Below are positions 1-8,403 of a DNA stretch of 14,324 nucleotides, one piece after another. Numbering within the stretch: position 1 is the first letter of the stretch; the number at the start of each line of letters is the position of its first letter. Below the pieces are notes generated by a model. That model worked only from the letters and a program-made list of their open reading frames with translations. It searched no databases and was not told the origin of the DNA. The position numbers and the translations under genes were made by a program. The stretch spans positions 1 through 14,324 of the forward strand of contig JBAYRL010000021.1 of the NCBI GenBank assembly GCA_041676705.1, written 5' to 3'. The DNA comes from Acidimicrobiia bacterium (GTDB lineage: Bacteria; Actinomycetota; Acidimicrobiia; Acidimicrobiales; SKKL01).

Positions 1-351
1 CGGGTAGTCGAGGTTGATGGTGGCGGTACCGGCCAGCGCCTGGCCTGGGTTGGTGACCGTGACCGTGACGAAGTTGGCGTGGTCCTTCAGGGTGACCGTG
101 AGCTGTAGAACATCGCCCGTGCGGGTCTCGGTCACGCTGGTGGCGTTCGTGCTGACAGCTATGTCGGCGGTAGGTAAAGCGTCCGTAAGGTCAAGCTCGA
201 GGACAACCGTTCGGCTTCCGGTGATGGTGGCGCCGTCCGCGTGCGAGCTGAATGCCACTTGCGGGGTGGGTGGAGCGGTTGGGGCGCAAGCAACGAACGT
301 GACTAGGGCAGCGATGAGCAGGAAGTACAGGGGGAAGCGCTTCTGTCGCAT
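1..351 (-). CDS. Putative lipoprotein with Ig-like composition, C-terminus cut by window edge
   Basis: This minus-strand frame is open from the ATG at 351 to the first base of the window, giving 117 residues without a stop. The N-terminus is a textbook type II signal peptide: a basic start (MRQKRF), a hydrophobic stretch (about residues 7-20) and a lipobox ending F-V-A-C with the lipidated cysteine at residue 22. After it comes a Pro/Thr linker and a Thr/Val-rich segment with alternating beta-strand character (for example VTVTVTNP near residues 95-103), which suggests an Ig-like or cadherin-like beta domain. It would be anchored on the outer face of the cytoplasmic membrane or in the outer membrane. 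A weak AAAGG lies about 11 bases before the start. Composition matches the right flank and differs from the defence cluster. The function is not recognisable from this fragment. Confidence 0.8.
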   Translation of the reverse strand, partial: MRQKRFPLYFLLIAALVTFVACAPTAPPTPQVAFSSHADGATITGSRTVVLELDLTDALPTADIAVSTNATSVTETRTGDVLQLTVTLKDHANFVTVTVTNPGQALAGTATINLDYP

Positions 352-355
352 GGAT

Positions 356-412
356 GGTTCAGCCTTTCCAGACCGGGTGATGGCTGGCTACGTAAGCGCG
401 GTGCCCTGAACC
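356..412 (-). promoter_or_regulatory. Inverted repeat in the leader of the left lipoprotein gene
   Basis: Seven-base arms ggttcag (356-362) and ctgaacc (406-412) could close a stem around 43 bases, just upstream of the lipoprotein ATG at 351. The AAAGG that would serve as its ribosome binding site abuts the stem, so pairing could limit translation. I recognise no riboswitch family, and arms this short can arise by chance. Confidence 0.2.
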
Positions 413-833
413 GTGTTGAGTTCACTTCGAGCACGAGCGCCGGCGCAGCCAGCAGTGAAACAAGCAAGCGTAACGGTCGTTGCAAAACGTGTGGTGGGGC
501 TTTATGCACTTGGGGGGCGGCGCTGTAAAGCGTTTGGCGCAGGTGCAGCGAAGAGGCTAGGGAAACGCCCAAAGCAGCGTGTATTAGAACACGTTGCAGA
601 AATGACTCTGGGCGTGGGGACCGCTTACTGTGTCGACCGAGAAGCCAAGCGCCATCGTCCGGCCTTCGTTGCCGGAGACGAGCGCTGCGTGCGGAGTCAG
701 CCCAGGAGTACAGTCGTAGAAGTGGGCGGCTCTACGCCGTTACCAGTTGCCTGCAAGCCCCCCAAGAATAGGTGATTATGTCTTGATTCTCGATCGACAT
801 CACTACATACATCAAGACTGGGAGCGACGCAAC
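413..833. other. Left junction of the island, no convincing gene
   Basis: About 420 bases lie between the left lipoprotein promoter region and the end of the defence cluster. A plus-strand frame from GTG 413 to TGA 775 (120 codons) is open but has no ribosome binding site and a low-complexity Arg/Val/Ala-rich product, so I do not call it. Minus-strand frames contain several stops. The stretch may be a decayed gene or insertion-sequence remnant. Nothing identifiable remains. Confidence 0.4.
780..818 (-). terminator. Possible stem-loop after the defence cluster
   Basis: Eight-base perfect arms gtcttgat (780-787) and atcaagac (811-818) flank a 23-base loop, 16 bases past the stop of the last minus-strand gene (834). 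The position suits a transcription end or mRNA stabiliser. There is no U-run on the minus strand and the stem is AT-rich, so an intrinsic terminator is not established. Confidence 0.25.
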
Positions 834-1118
834 TCACTGCAAAAGCACTGCCTTCCAGAGCTTAGTATCCTTGTCTTGCGTAACCTTTCCCTCACTTTCG
901 AGTTCCGCCAAAAGTGACCGGCTGATGTGACCAACATGACCCTCATGGCCAAAGTAGATCCCTAAGTTAATGCCAACGTCAACGTTTCGAAGTCCTTGGG
1001 GCTGAAACAATAGTTCACGCAAGACACACGCTTTGAGTACCGCTACTGCCTCTCGCGCCCACTGCCGATTATCCATTAGTACCTGATCCAAATAAACCTT
1101 GCTACGGTCTTCGGCCAT
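834..1118 (-). CDS. Small protein, possibly winged-helix, last gene of the defence cluster
   Basis: A 94-residue product. I chose the ATG at 1118 because GAGGT lies 4 bases before it. An upstream ATG at 1220 would add 34 residues but has no good ribosome binding site. A long amphipathic helix (about 18-36, WAREAVAVLKACVLRELL) is followed by a segment that could fold as a winged helix: ISRSLLAELESEGKV as a candidate recognition helix and strand, then a wing (QDKDTKLWKAV). There is no signal peptide or catalytic motif. It lies 137 bases after the methyltransferase stop, in the same direction and with similar AT-rich composition, so it probably belongs to the system. A DNA-binding accessory subunit or a controller of the cluster are the obvious options, but neither is shown. 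I do not recognise the family by name. Confidence 0.65.
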   Translation of the reverse strand: MAEDRSKVYLDQVLMDNRQWAREAVAVLKACVLRELLFQPQGLRNVDVGINLGIYFGHEGHVGHISRSLLAELESEGKVTQDKDTKLWKAVLLQ

Positions 1119-1255
1119 TGCTACCTCACTTTCGGAAACTGAACAATGCCATCGAGCTCTAGTCATATTTTCCGCACTACACAATATGTCTATCAATGAC
1201 AGAGTACTAGACTTGTGCATTCTCTAGAGCAAGCGACTCCTAGGGCTCTTCTGTA

Positions 1256-2806
1256 CTACGTGTCGACAATTGCGGTGTATAGATTCTTGGCTATCTGATA
1301 AGCGAGTAGAGGCGGAACAGCATTTCCGACTTGGCGATACTGTTCGGTTCTAGGGCCCTCAAAGAAGTAATTGTCAGGAAATGTTTGAAGCCGAGCGGCC
1401 TCACGTACCGTCAAGGACCTACACTGGGACGGATCTGGATGAATGAAATAGTGACCGTCCTTAGCTAGGTGTGAGACTATTGTTGTCGCCGGATCAGATG
1501 ACAGCTGTACCCTGAACCGATCAGCGAAGTAATCACTCGCCATTGCCTTGTGCACGTTCTTGTGCTTGGGCAACAAAGACTCAGGGAAGTCTCGCAATCT
1601 CGGTGATGTGCCATATGTTTCTGCATAACTTGCCGAAAACAGATATCTGAGGAGATCCGTACCCATGTGGGATCTTGCTTGGTGATTTAGTACTCCTCGG
1701 CCGAGCTTCGGATCAAGGAACCAATACCCACTTGTGCCTAGCCAGCCTGAGTAGGCTCGCTTCCATGATCCGCTGGGCGCGTAGTACCGGTCACTTCCAA
1801 CTTGCTCTATTTGTGCCTGATCGACCGCTTTCTCAATCCGCTCCAAGAGTCGTTCATCCTTATCGTAGACTCCCCAATCCACGCTTCGGAAGCCCTCCAA
1901 GTGACTACGCCATGCGCGATGTGAATCCTTCTCTCGCGATAGGCCGCTACGAAGCGGTGGCAGATCCTGAATCGCGTCAGCAACACTTGGAGTGTACTTC
2001 TGCTTTTCAAGCCTAGGAAGCTCAATCCGTTTGTCCTCCCTAATACCTACCAAAATCACACGATGTCGTCGTTGGGGAACTCCAAATTCCTCTGCCCGAA
2101 CCAAGTAGTCTGTAGGTTCTAATGGACGTCCGTAAGAGTCGACCACAATGGAAAAAATGCGGTAACCATGCTTCTCCCCAGGCAAGGGTGTACGGAGGTC
2201 ATTGAGTATCTTGGTGAATATCTTTCGCCCTTGGACTCTTGAAGAAAGCAGCCCTCGAACATTCTCCATAACAAAAACGGTAGGGGAATGTTGTCGCAGA
2301 ATCTCTAGATACTCTTGATACAGGAAGTGCCGCTCGTCTTCCTCAAATGCGTTTGGATTCGCCCCACGCATTCGGGAACGGCCCACCGTCGAATAGGCTT
2401 GGCATGGAGGCCCACCAATTAGCACCCAATCTTCAGAATCTCCAATAACGTTTGCAATCCTTCGGTGCACCGCTGTCTTGGCCGTCTTGCCAAGTTCTGC
2501 TTGCCATGCCTCCTCCCGCGCCGCGCTCGCTTCATTAGGGAAAGCTTTGAATAGTTCGTTCCGCGTAACTTCGCCCCGACAATATGAATAATATAAGTCT
2601 GGAGCTTCCCCATATTCAAATTGCCTGAAGAAAGCCCTGAGTTCCAAAGTTAGATGCGCGAACTTGTCCTTCTCAATGGACAACTTGACATCGAATGCCG
2701 GCAACCCAAGAGAATTTCGCACCGACGAAAAACCCTCACTAAGCCCCCCCGGGCCTGCAAATATGTCTACAACGGGGATTGCAGCATTCTTGTCGAGTTC
2801 GGCCAT
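1256..2806 (-). CDS. dcm: DNA (cytosine-5-)-methyltransferase, Dcm-like
   Basis: Transfers a methyl group from S-adenosylmethionine to carbon 5 of cytosine in a specific DNA site. All diagnostic motifs are present in a 516-residue product: motif I VVDIFAGPGG (12-21), motif IV GGPPCQAYS with catalytic Cys135, motif VI ENV (181-183), motif VIII QRRHR (245-249), motif IX TVREAARLQTFPD (about 466-478) and motif X QVGNAVPP (492-499). The region of about 215 residues between VIII and IX holds the target-recognition domain, so the site cannot be predicted. The product is somewhat longer than many such enzymes, with an insertion between motifs I and IV. The start at 2806 places motif I near the N-terminus. 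A GTG at 2875 would add 23 residues. It lies about 240 bases after the AIPR stop, possibly with its own promoter. Its job is probably to mark host DNA and protect it from the cluster's nucleases. Confidence 0.95.
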   Translation of the reverse strand: MAELDKNAAIPVVDIFAGPGGLSEGFSSVRNSLGLPAFDVKLSIEKDKFAHLTLELRAFFRQFEYGEAPDLYYSYCRGEVTRNELFKAFPNEASAAREEAWQAELGKTAKTAVHRRIANVIGDSEDWVLIGGPPCQAYSTVGRSRMRGANPNAFEEDERHFLYQEYLEILRQHSPTVFVMENVRGLLSSRVQGRKIFTKILNDLRTPLPGEKHGYRIFSIVVDSYGRPLEPTDYLVRAEEFGVPQRRHRVILVGIREDKRIELPRLEKQKYTPSVADAIQDLPPLRSGLSREKDSHRAWRSHLEGFRSVDWGVYDKDERLLERIEKAVDQAQIEQVGSDRYYAPSGSWKRAYSGWLGTSGYWFLDPKLGRGVLNHQARSHMGTDLLRYLFSASYAETYGTSPRLRDFPESLLPKHKNVHKAMASDYFADRFRVQLSSDPATTIVSHLAKDGHYFIHPDPSQCRSLTVREAARLQTFPDNYFFEGPRTEQYRQVGNAVPPLLAYQIAKNLYTAIVDT

Positions 2807-2991
2807 CAAGTCAATCCACCAAATCTCGTGTGGCAAAGGGAAGTCGCTGGAACCGGTATCAAGCAGCGCACCCACTCTTCTATCGAATAGCCCGTTCTAA
2901 CCATTTGTTCCCTCAATTGCGCAGCTGCTATCCCAAACGCCAAAGACGAGAGGGCTCTCATAGTAGTAGGCCTAGACGGTCTTGGGTCCAT
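2806..2991 (-). CDS. Possible small leader ORF overlapping the methyltransferase start
   Basis: A 61-codon frame (ATG 2991; a second ATG at 2961 has AGG nine bases before it) ends in a TGA that shares bases with the methyltransferase ATG (TGATG), the arrangement used for translational coupling. The product has a helical-looking middle (AAAQLREQMVRTGYSIEEW) and no known domain. It may be a real small protein, a leader peptide setting methylase translation, or chance. There is no strong ribosome binding site at the first ATG. Confidence 0.25.
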   Translation of the reverse strand: MDPRPSRPTTMRALSSLAFGIAAAQLREQMVRTGYSIEEWVRCLIPVPATSLCHTRFGGLT

Positions 2992-3046
2992 TTAATTTAG
3001 TGGAGAAGACCCATCGTACTCATAGCCGGGAGCCCAAGATAGCTTC

Positions 3047-4837
3047 CTATGACAGTTTGCGCGGCAGGCTTCGCGCTGCATTCGCAGCGCGAGCATTGAT
3101 CCTATCCCAGCAACCCTCCCGCTTGCACCACTCCGTGACATTCGCGATACCTGCCGGTGGGTTTGTAATGACGGCTACAGCCTCAAGTGCACATACCTCG
3201 AGGGCAGCTTCGAAGCCCTCCGAGATGCCTTGGTTGTCCCAGATGGTCGAGTAGCTCAGGATCGCTCCGCTCTTCTTAGCCGCCGCCCCCAACAGCGCCA
3301 ATGTGTACGCAACAATATTGGCTCGATATCCTCCGCTATACCAACTTTGCCTTGAAATAAGTCGCTCTGTCGCGCGAAAAATTATTCCGCGGGCAACGAC
3401 ACGCCTGAAGTATTCTGCGTTGAACTGGTCTGGGTTTTTACGCCATTCTTGACTGATTCTATCCGCGAACCTTGCAAAATTCTTTTGGGCGCCCAAGTTG
3501 GGCCACCTAGGATGGTCGTCCCAAACATTTTCGAACTTTGCAAGATCTGTCTTGGAAAACACCTGCTGTTTAGGGTATTCCAATTGGAATTTCTTTTTTT
3601 CGCTTGGCGTCAGCGAAGAAGTGGCGTCCGCATACTGGCCCCGCACACGCTCGTAGAACCATTTTGTCTCACGTTGGCTCCCTTCTACAGCTGGAGCCCA
3701 CAGTCTCCTAGAAAACTCCTCCATAGTAATGTGAAAGGGGTGATTCGAGAAGAAGTCTGCAGCGCTAACGCGGTTTTGAGTATTCGCATACTCTGAAATT
3801 CTAGACACTATTCCTTCACTATTTTCCGCCTTAATAACTGACAACTTCATCTGCACGAACACATCTTCTAGACTTACCTTATGCTTCCTCCGCGCGTGGA
3901 AGAGTGAAGCAGTCGTCTGGGCGCCGTTGACAATTTGAAGATCCCTAATCGTAGTAATCTCAAGCGAATTGTCATTAGACTGTGTCACAACTGATTCGGC
4001 AGTAGCTGTAATACCGTTGTTATAGGCAAAGAACATTTCCGGGTCCTTGTCCAAGGTGTCACGAATCCCCCTATTAACCTTCCCTCGCTCCTGGAGATAA
4101 GTCCTAACGTTCTGCTCCAACAACCTAGAGCCATATTGGCCATAGACATCCGCAAGAACCGTCCCAGGCACCACAACCAAATACGACTCATAGCTTTCCG
4201 CCGCAACAGGCACTCTAAGGCAAGGGAGACCCGCTCTAAACCTCTCCAAGAGGTCTATTTCAAGGGTTTCCTTCTTACTTTCACTGCTCCGTAATCGGTG
4301 CAGTCGGCCCACGTCCCACACGTGATAGGACACGGTTCGTCCCGCAGCTTGTTCGCTGGGCAATTGCTGCACACGTTCGCTCAGCACCCTCTCAGAAAAC
4401 AGGTACATACGAACTTTGTGGATCTGTTTGAGTCGATCGCTTATCTGTCGAGCGAGATCATATTCTGGAGATGTCAGCTCCAAATCTTCATAGAGCCGGT
4501 CCCATGCACAGCCCTCGAAGAAGTTGCTCAGCCTCCTAAAGTGCGCAGCAACTTCAGTCGCGGTTAATGACTGAAGCGTTTGGCGGCTCTCGAAGTCCGC
4601 GACAAGTAGGCAAAGTTCATCCTCGTCGTCGAACCAGTAGCCGTCGACCCGCATGCCGCGCCTAGCACCAAAGTAGCAATACTCAAACCCCTCCAACTCA
4701 CCGGCGCCAAGAAGGTCATCGGCAATTAGCTCCATGAACCCTTGAGCCTCAAACACTCCGTTCACTTCAACGGTTGCGAGTAGTTCTTGCCGAAAGCTAT
4801 GGAAAAAATCGGCGACACTCTCGTCAATCGCCATCAT
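3047..4837 (-). CDS. AIPR family protein (abortive phage infection protein domain)
   Basis: A 596-residue product from the ATG at 4837 (a GTG at 4843 is also possible). The AIPR family occurs in phage-resistance and restriction-linked operons. Its biochemical role is not well settled. Family signatures are YNNGITATAES (about 272-282), QIVNGAQTTASL (about 301-312) and the downstream TQNRVSAADFF (about 353-363). Near the N-terminus, VDGYWFDDEDELCLLVADFE (about 64-83) has a D-G-Y then D-x-E-like spacing that resembles the core of a divergent PD-(D/E)XK nuclease. This is an inference, since the usual Lys is not obvious. The start overlaps the end of the DUF4420 gene, so translation is coupled. 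The stop is followed by a 240-base gap before the methyltransferase. It is cytoplasmic, with no signal or membrane segment. In Mza-type systems AIPR accompanies GHKL, Z1 and DUF4420 proteins, as here. Confidence 0.9.
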   Translation of the reverse strand: MMAIDESVADFFHSFRQELLATVEVNGVFEAQGFMELIADDLLGAGELEGFEYCYFGARRGMRVDGYWFDDEDELCLLVADFESRQTLQSLTATEVAAHFRRLSNFFEGCAWDRLYEDLELTSPEYDLARQISDRLKQIHKVRMYLFSERVLSERVQQLPSEQAAGRTVSYHVWDVGRLHRLRSSESKKETLEIDLLERFRAGLPCLRVPVAAESYESYLVVVPGTVLADVYGQYGSRLLEQNVRTYLQERGKVNRGIRDTLDKDPEMFFAYNNGITATAESVVTQSNDNSLEITTIRDLQIVNGAQTTASLFHARRKHKVSLEDVFVQMKLSVIKAENSEGIVSRISEYANTQNRVSAADFFSNHPFHITMEEFSRRLWAPAVEGSQRETKWFYERVRGQYADATSSLTPSEKKKFQLEYPKQQVFSKTDLAKFENVWDDHPRWPNLGAQKNFARFADRISQEWRKNPDQFNAEYFRRVVARGIIFRATERLISRQSWYSGGYRANIVAYTLALLGAAAKKSGAILSYSTIWDNQGISEGFEAALEVCALEAVAVITNPPAGIANVTEWCKREGCWDRINARAANAARSLPRKLS

Positions 4838-5798
4838 TGGCACCCAGGAATGGACCAGCCACCAAGTGGCTCCTAATTGACTCGATCTGTATGCTGTAAC
4901 TTACTTCCCGTATTGCACTTGGAAGACCAGATCGTACGAGTTTTGGGAATGTGTCCCCGACCAAGTATTGTTCGCGCCGCTTTACTACATATCTCGGCGT
5001 ATTGTACTCTGCAAGTGGAAGGTAGCCGCACTTCATAAGCCTATCCAGAAATAGCTCCTGGACTAACGGCTCACTAATAGCGGATGACAAACTGCTTACG
5101 AGTTCGTTAAGGGAGGCCGCACCCTCGTCAAGCGTGCCCTCGTCTAGCCGTATCACGGCAATAAGTAGTTTGGCGCATTCACTTTCTAGCTGATCTTCGG
5201 AAGAAATGCGCACCGCATTTCCGTCACGTGGAGTAACTGCCTTGACCTCAATAGCGGTGTTACTAAGAACAAAGTCTTGGGGGCTGCCAAATGGGCCCAC
5301 CCAAGACTCGACTGCGTAGCGTTCATTGTGACGAGAAAGTATCTGCTGCAAGACCTCAAGTTCACAGACCAACCCTCTTACTTCACTGCTAGAGAGGACA
5401 TCGGGTCGCCCAGAGGCAAGAAATGCACGCCAGCGGCGCAGGGTGCCCAACGTGAGTTGCATCGTGCTAGTACTGTCCGTCGCCGACCTTAAAGCGCTAA
5501 CTAGCGAGTCGCAGAATGCGCTGAATAGATCTACATTGCTCTTACTTTCTAGGGTTAGTACAAGACGTTGATGACCAACGATCTCAGAACTACGCAGATC
5601 AATCTTAAGCCCACGAACTGCCACGTTTTCCCTGTGGAAAGTATCAGTATAATCCCCGTCCAAGTCTACCAAGAGGAGATACTGTCCGTGAATATTACGT
5701 CCCCAGTAGACGGGTGATGGGCCCGCATCCCGAACAGCCCGAACATTGTAATCGTAACTGGGGACATCGATTTCTTCCCAAGGCGTTGCGCTAGTCAT
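4824..5798 (-). CDS. PD-(D/E)XK motif protein, DUF4420 family
   Basis: A 324-residue product. I chose the ATG at 5798 because CGAGGA stands at ideal distance before it and it overlaps the Z1 stop by only 8 bases. An upstream ATG at 5825 lacks such a site. A nuclease-like core is visible: a helix with Glu146 (VRGLVCELEVL), then Asp175 (QDFVLSN) and the E184-V-K186 strand (AIEVKAV), matching the E, D and E-x-K pattern of restriction-endonuclease-fold enzymes. The N-terminal half (1-140) is beta-rich and probably binds partner or DNA. The family is found almost only in restriction or defence operons beside Z1 and AIPR genes, as here. It is likely the DNA-cleaving subunit, activated by the upstream ATPases. 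Cleavage itself is inferred from the motif and context. Confidence 0.9.
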   Translation of the reverse strand: MTSATPWEEIDVPSYDYNVRAVRDAGPSPVYWGRNIHGQYLLLVDLDGDYTDTFHRENVAVRGLKIDLRSSEIVGHQRLVLTLESKSNVDLFSAFCDSLVSALRSATDSTSTMQLTLGTLRRWRAFLASGRPDVLSSSEVRGLVCELEVLQQILSRHNERYAVESWVGPFGSPQDFVLSNTAIEVKAVTPRDGNAVRISSEDQLESECAKLLIAVIRLDEGTLDEGAASLNELVSSLSSAISEPLVQELFLDRLMKCGYLPLAEYNTPRYVVKRREQYLVGDTFPKLVRSGLPSAIREVSYSIQIESIRSHLVAGPFLGANDGD

Positions 5799-8403
5799 CG
5801 TCGTCCTCGAGTGCGACGTCATCAACAGTTGCTCCTATCATTCTCTCTAACCAGACACGGTTTGCAACTACTTCGATTTCGGTTCGGTAATCACCCGGAG
5901 GAAAACTAATTCCAAATGCAGGCACACACTGCAGCTCGGCGCTGCCACCAATGCTCAGCTGGTGAATCATGAGAAGCGGAGACATCCTGGCCGTACGAAA
6001 GTCAACGTCCGACTTATATTTGGAAACATCAATAGAGGGCGAGAGTCCGAGCTTCTCATCGCCTCTACTTGCTACCCGGTTTTTTCCAAGCCGTACTGCA
6101 TCATCCCCAAGCTCCGTGAACTTCAACCTTATCTGAGTGCCCAGCTTGTAGACGCTCTTGTCTTCGCCATTGTCACGAATTGATACTAGGAGTACATCAC
6201 CATAAGGGAATGACTTTGAAATAGCCCGCAAATACTCAATCGCCGCCTCCTTTCTCGTTGCCATGTCCGAATGAGTCTTGAAGCGTCGGATGAAGGCCTC
6301 AATGACCGGCACGGGCACGCGATTAGCAATCCACCCTTTCCCAGTAGAAATTAGGTCCCCCTTTTCCAAGTCCTTCCACAGCTCAGTGATGAGCCTGTTG
6401 TTCTCTTCGCTTATCTGTTGGCTAACGGGCAATGTGTACGTCTCAACCAATTTTCCACTAAGATTCTGCCGGACCATTATCCGTTCCCCCGCACGCATTT
6501 TGTTTGTTGCAGTGATCAGCAATTGGTCCGGATGAGCCCGTACATACAGGCCAAACTCCCTAGGGCTGAGACCATCACGCCTCATCTGATGGATCTGTTG
6601 CCTGAGCTCTTCAGTTGCTTCAGCGATGTGCGAATACCAATCTATTGAGTCACGTGAGAGATGAATTCGACTAAGATCTTCATACCCGAAGCGATACCCA
6701 AACCAGCGGCCCATTTGCATTAGGGTGTCGTACATTCTTGTATTGCGATACACATAACTTACTGACAGGCCCTCAATGGTCAGGCCCCTCGAAAGGCTCA
6801 GGCCTCCGACCGCGATCACCGTCCGCGCTACCCCTGATCGTTCGCTCGCTTGGTAATCAAGCGCTTGGTCCGACTTACTATTAATGGCAACTACATCTAT
6901 TGCTGAAACCGCTTCCCACAATGCCGCTTTTACGGTCTCCCATTTTTCGCCTGAGTCTTCGAAACTATACTCGAATTCTTCCCTAAGCTCAGCCATGCTC
7001 GACATCGGCACTCCGTCTGAGCCCTCTATCAAGTATGTTGCCTTCACCTCTACTTGGAGATCACGGACATAAAGGCTAACGAGATCACGGACCGTCTTTT
7101 GCACACTCACAAAACGGGAAACGTTTATCATCATGGAGCAGTGCTTATCGGCCTGCCCTCTGAGGTTGCGAATTGCGCGAATAAGGACAAACTGTTTGAT
7201 TGCCCTATAGAGACTTGGAGGTAAGGCTTGAACCTTATGGTCCTGTTTGTGCTTGAGCGGCAAGAAGACCTCGGCATCATCAATGGCGACCAGAATTTGA
7301 TCACTTGACTTATCGTCCAAAAACACGCGTTCTGGCCCAAAGTAATTGCTCGGCTCTTCTAAGCTATAGATGAAGTCCTTCGGGAAAAGTTCTCTTTGGG
7401 CCTCGCCATAGGTTGCGTCGGGATCAATGAATATGTTTGCAAATGGCGTTGCTGTATACCCCACATACACAGACTTGGCAAATAGGCTAAGAATTTCACG
7501 GATGTGCCTGTTCGTTCTTGTAGGGTCTATCTCATCTCTACTTGTGTTAATTGAGGCATTGTCTGCTTCGTCGTCTATTAGAAGCATGGGAACATCAGAG
7601 ATTTTCCCTCCTTTTGCATTCATGTCGCCTAGCCACCGGTAAAGCGACTCCAGCACTCCAACATGCTTCTTAATAACCAGAACTATGGGCTTGTCAAAAT
7701 CGTTTATCTTCCAACCGCTACCACTAGCGGTCGTGTTGCTAAAGTCTTGATAGATTGTGGTTAGTGTTACAGGATGTGGGTAGTTGGGCATCTGACCCAC
7801 GCCGATTGGAACACGCCTGATCGGGTCGCTGGATCGTCCGACAAACCCGACGTCTACACGTTCCTGAGTTTGGCGACGAAGTGCGTTATGTACTCCGGCG
7901 ATCACAACAATAAACTTGTAACCAGCATCCGCTGCGGCGGCGACTAACCCGAGGTAACTCGCCGTCTTGCCAGACTGCACATGTCCAATAACCAGGCCCC
8001 GACGATCCCAACTACCATCGCACGTTGGATCTTGGAGATGCCCCAGTATCTTGGTACTTGAGGCTCTAATTGCGTGAACCACCTGCCGGCCCCAACCTAA
8101 GTCCAAGAGGTGCTGTTCGTAGGCGTCCAGATACGTCCAAGCGACACCTCTCTTCTGAACCCACTGCTCATCGTGGTGAGAGTCTTGGTCTACTAGTGAA
8201 ACCCCTTCCCCCATAGTGGTGGTAATAATCGCTAGAGCTTCTTCAGCCAAGTCATCGATGTCCCCGTCGTAATCCAAGGCATCGGCCAGCCTTCTTGCCA
8301 AATCCACGACCTGGTCTTTAGTAGGTAGTTGGTTTGGATCAGAGAACTTTTCAAGCAGCGGCCTAAGTATCGCTCTCTTCATTGGGAGGCTGTACAAGTG
8401 CAT
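5791..8403 (-). CDS. Z1 domain-containing ATPase, superfamily II helicase-like
   Basis: An 870-residue product. Motifs in order: Walker A GHVQSGKT (140-147), Walker B with DEAD-like box LLIDDEAD (274-281), motif III-like YTATPFAN (316-323), then the Z1 region with GLSLSRGLTIEG (534-545) and the arginine-finger motif QMGRWFGYR (563-571). These are the conserved elements of the P-loop helicase core with the Z1 C-terminal lobe. It probably couples ATP hydrolysis to translocation on or remodelling of DNA for the partner nucleases. The N-terminal 130 residues and C-terminal 280 residues carry no motif I recognise. The ATG at 8403 overlaps the ATPase gene by 25 bases, with purine-rich GGGAAAG ahead of it. 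A second ATG at 8382 lacks a binding site. Z1 proteins consistently neighbour MutL/MORC-like ATPases in defence operons. Confidence 0.95.
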   Translation of the reverse strand: MHLYSLPMKRAILRPLLEKFSDPNQLPTKDQVVDLARRLADALDYDGDIDDLAEEALAIITTTMGEGVSLVDQDSHHDEQWVQKRGVAWTYLDAYEQHLLDLGWGRQVVHAIRASSTKILGHLQDPTCDGSWDRRGLVIGHVQSGKTASYLGLVAAAADAGYKFIVVIAGVHNALRRQTQERVDVGFVGRSSDPIRRVPIGVGQMPNYPHPVTLTTIYQDFSNTTASGSGWKINDFDKPIVLVIKKHVGVLESLYRWLGDMNAKGGKISDVPMLLIDDEADNASINTSRDEIDPTRTNRHIREILSLFAKSVYVGYTATPFANIFIDPDATYGEAQRELFPKDFIYSLEEPSNYFGPERVFLDDKSSDQILVAIDDAEVFLPLKHKQDHKVQALPPSLYRAIKQFVLIRAIRNLRGQADKHCSMMINVSRFVSVQKTVRDLVSLYVRDLQVEVKATYLIEGSDGVPMSSMAELREEFEYSFEDSGEKWETVKAALWEAVSAIDVVAINSKSDQALDYQASERSGVARTVIAVGGLSLSRGLTIEGLSVSYVYRNTRMYDTLMQMGRWFGYRFGYEDLSRIHLSRDSIDWYSHIAEATEELRQQIHQMRRDGLSPREFGLYVRAHPDQLLITATNKMRAGERIMVRQNLSGKLVETYTLPVSQQISEENNRLITELWKDLEKGDLISTGKGWIANRVPVPVIEAFIRRFKTHSDMATRKEAAIEYLRAISKSFPYGDVLLVSIRDNGEDKSVYKLGTQIRLKFTELGDDAVRLGKNRVASRGDEKLGLSPSIDVSKYKSDVDFRTARMSPLLMIHQLSIGGSAELQCVPAFGISFPPGDYRTEIEVVANRVWLERMIGATVDDVALEDDDD

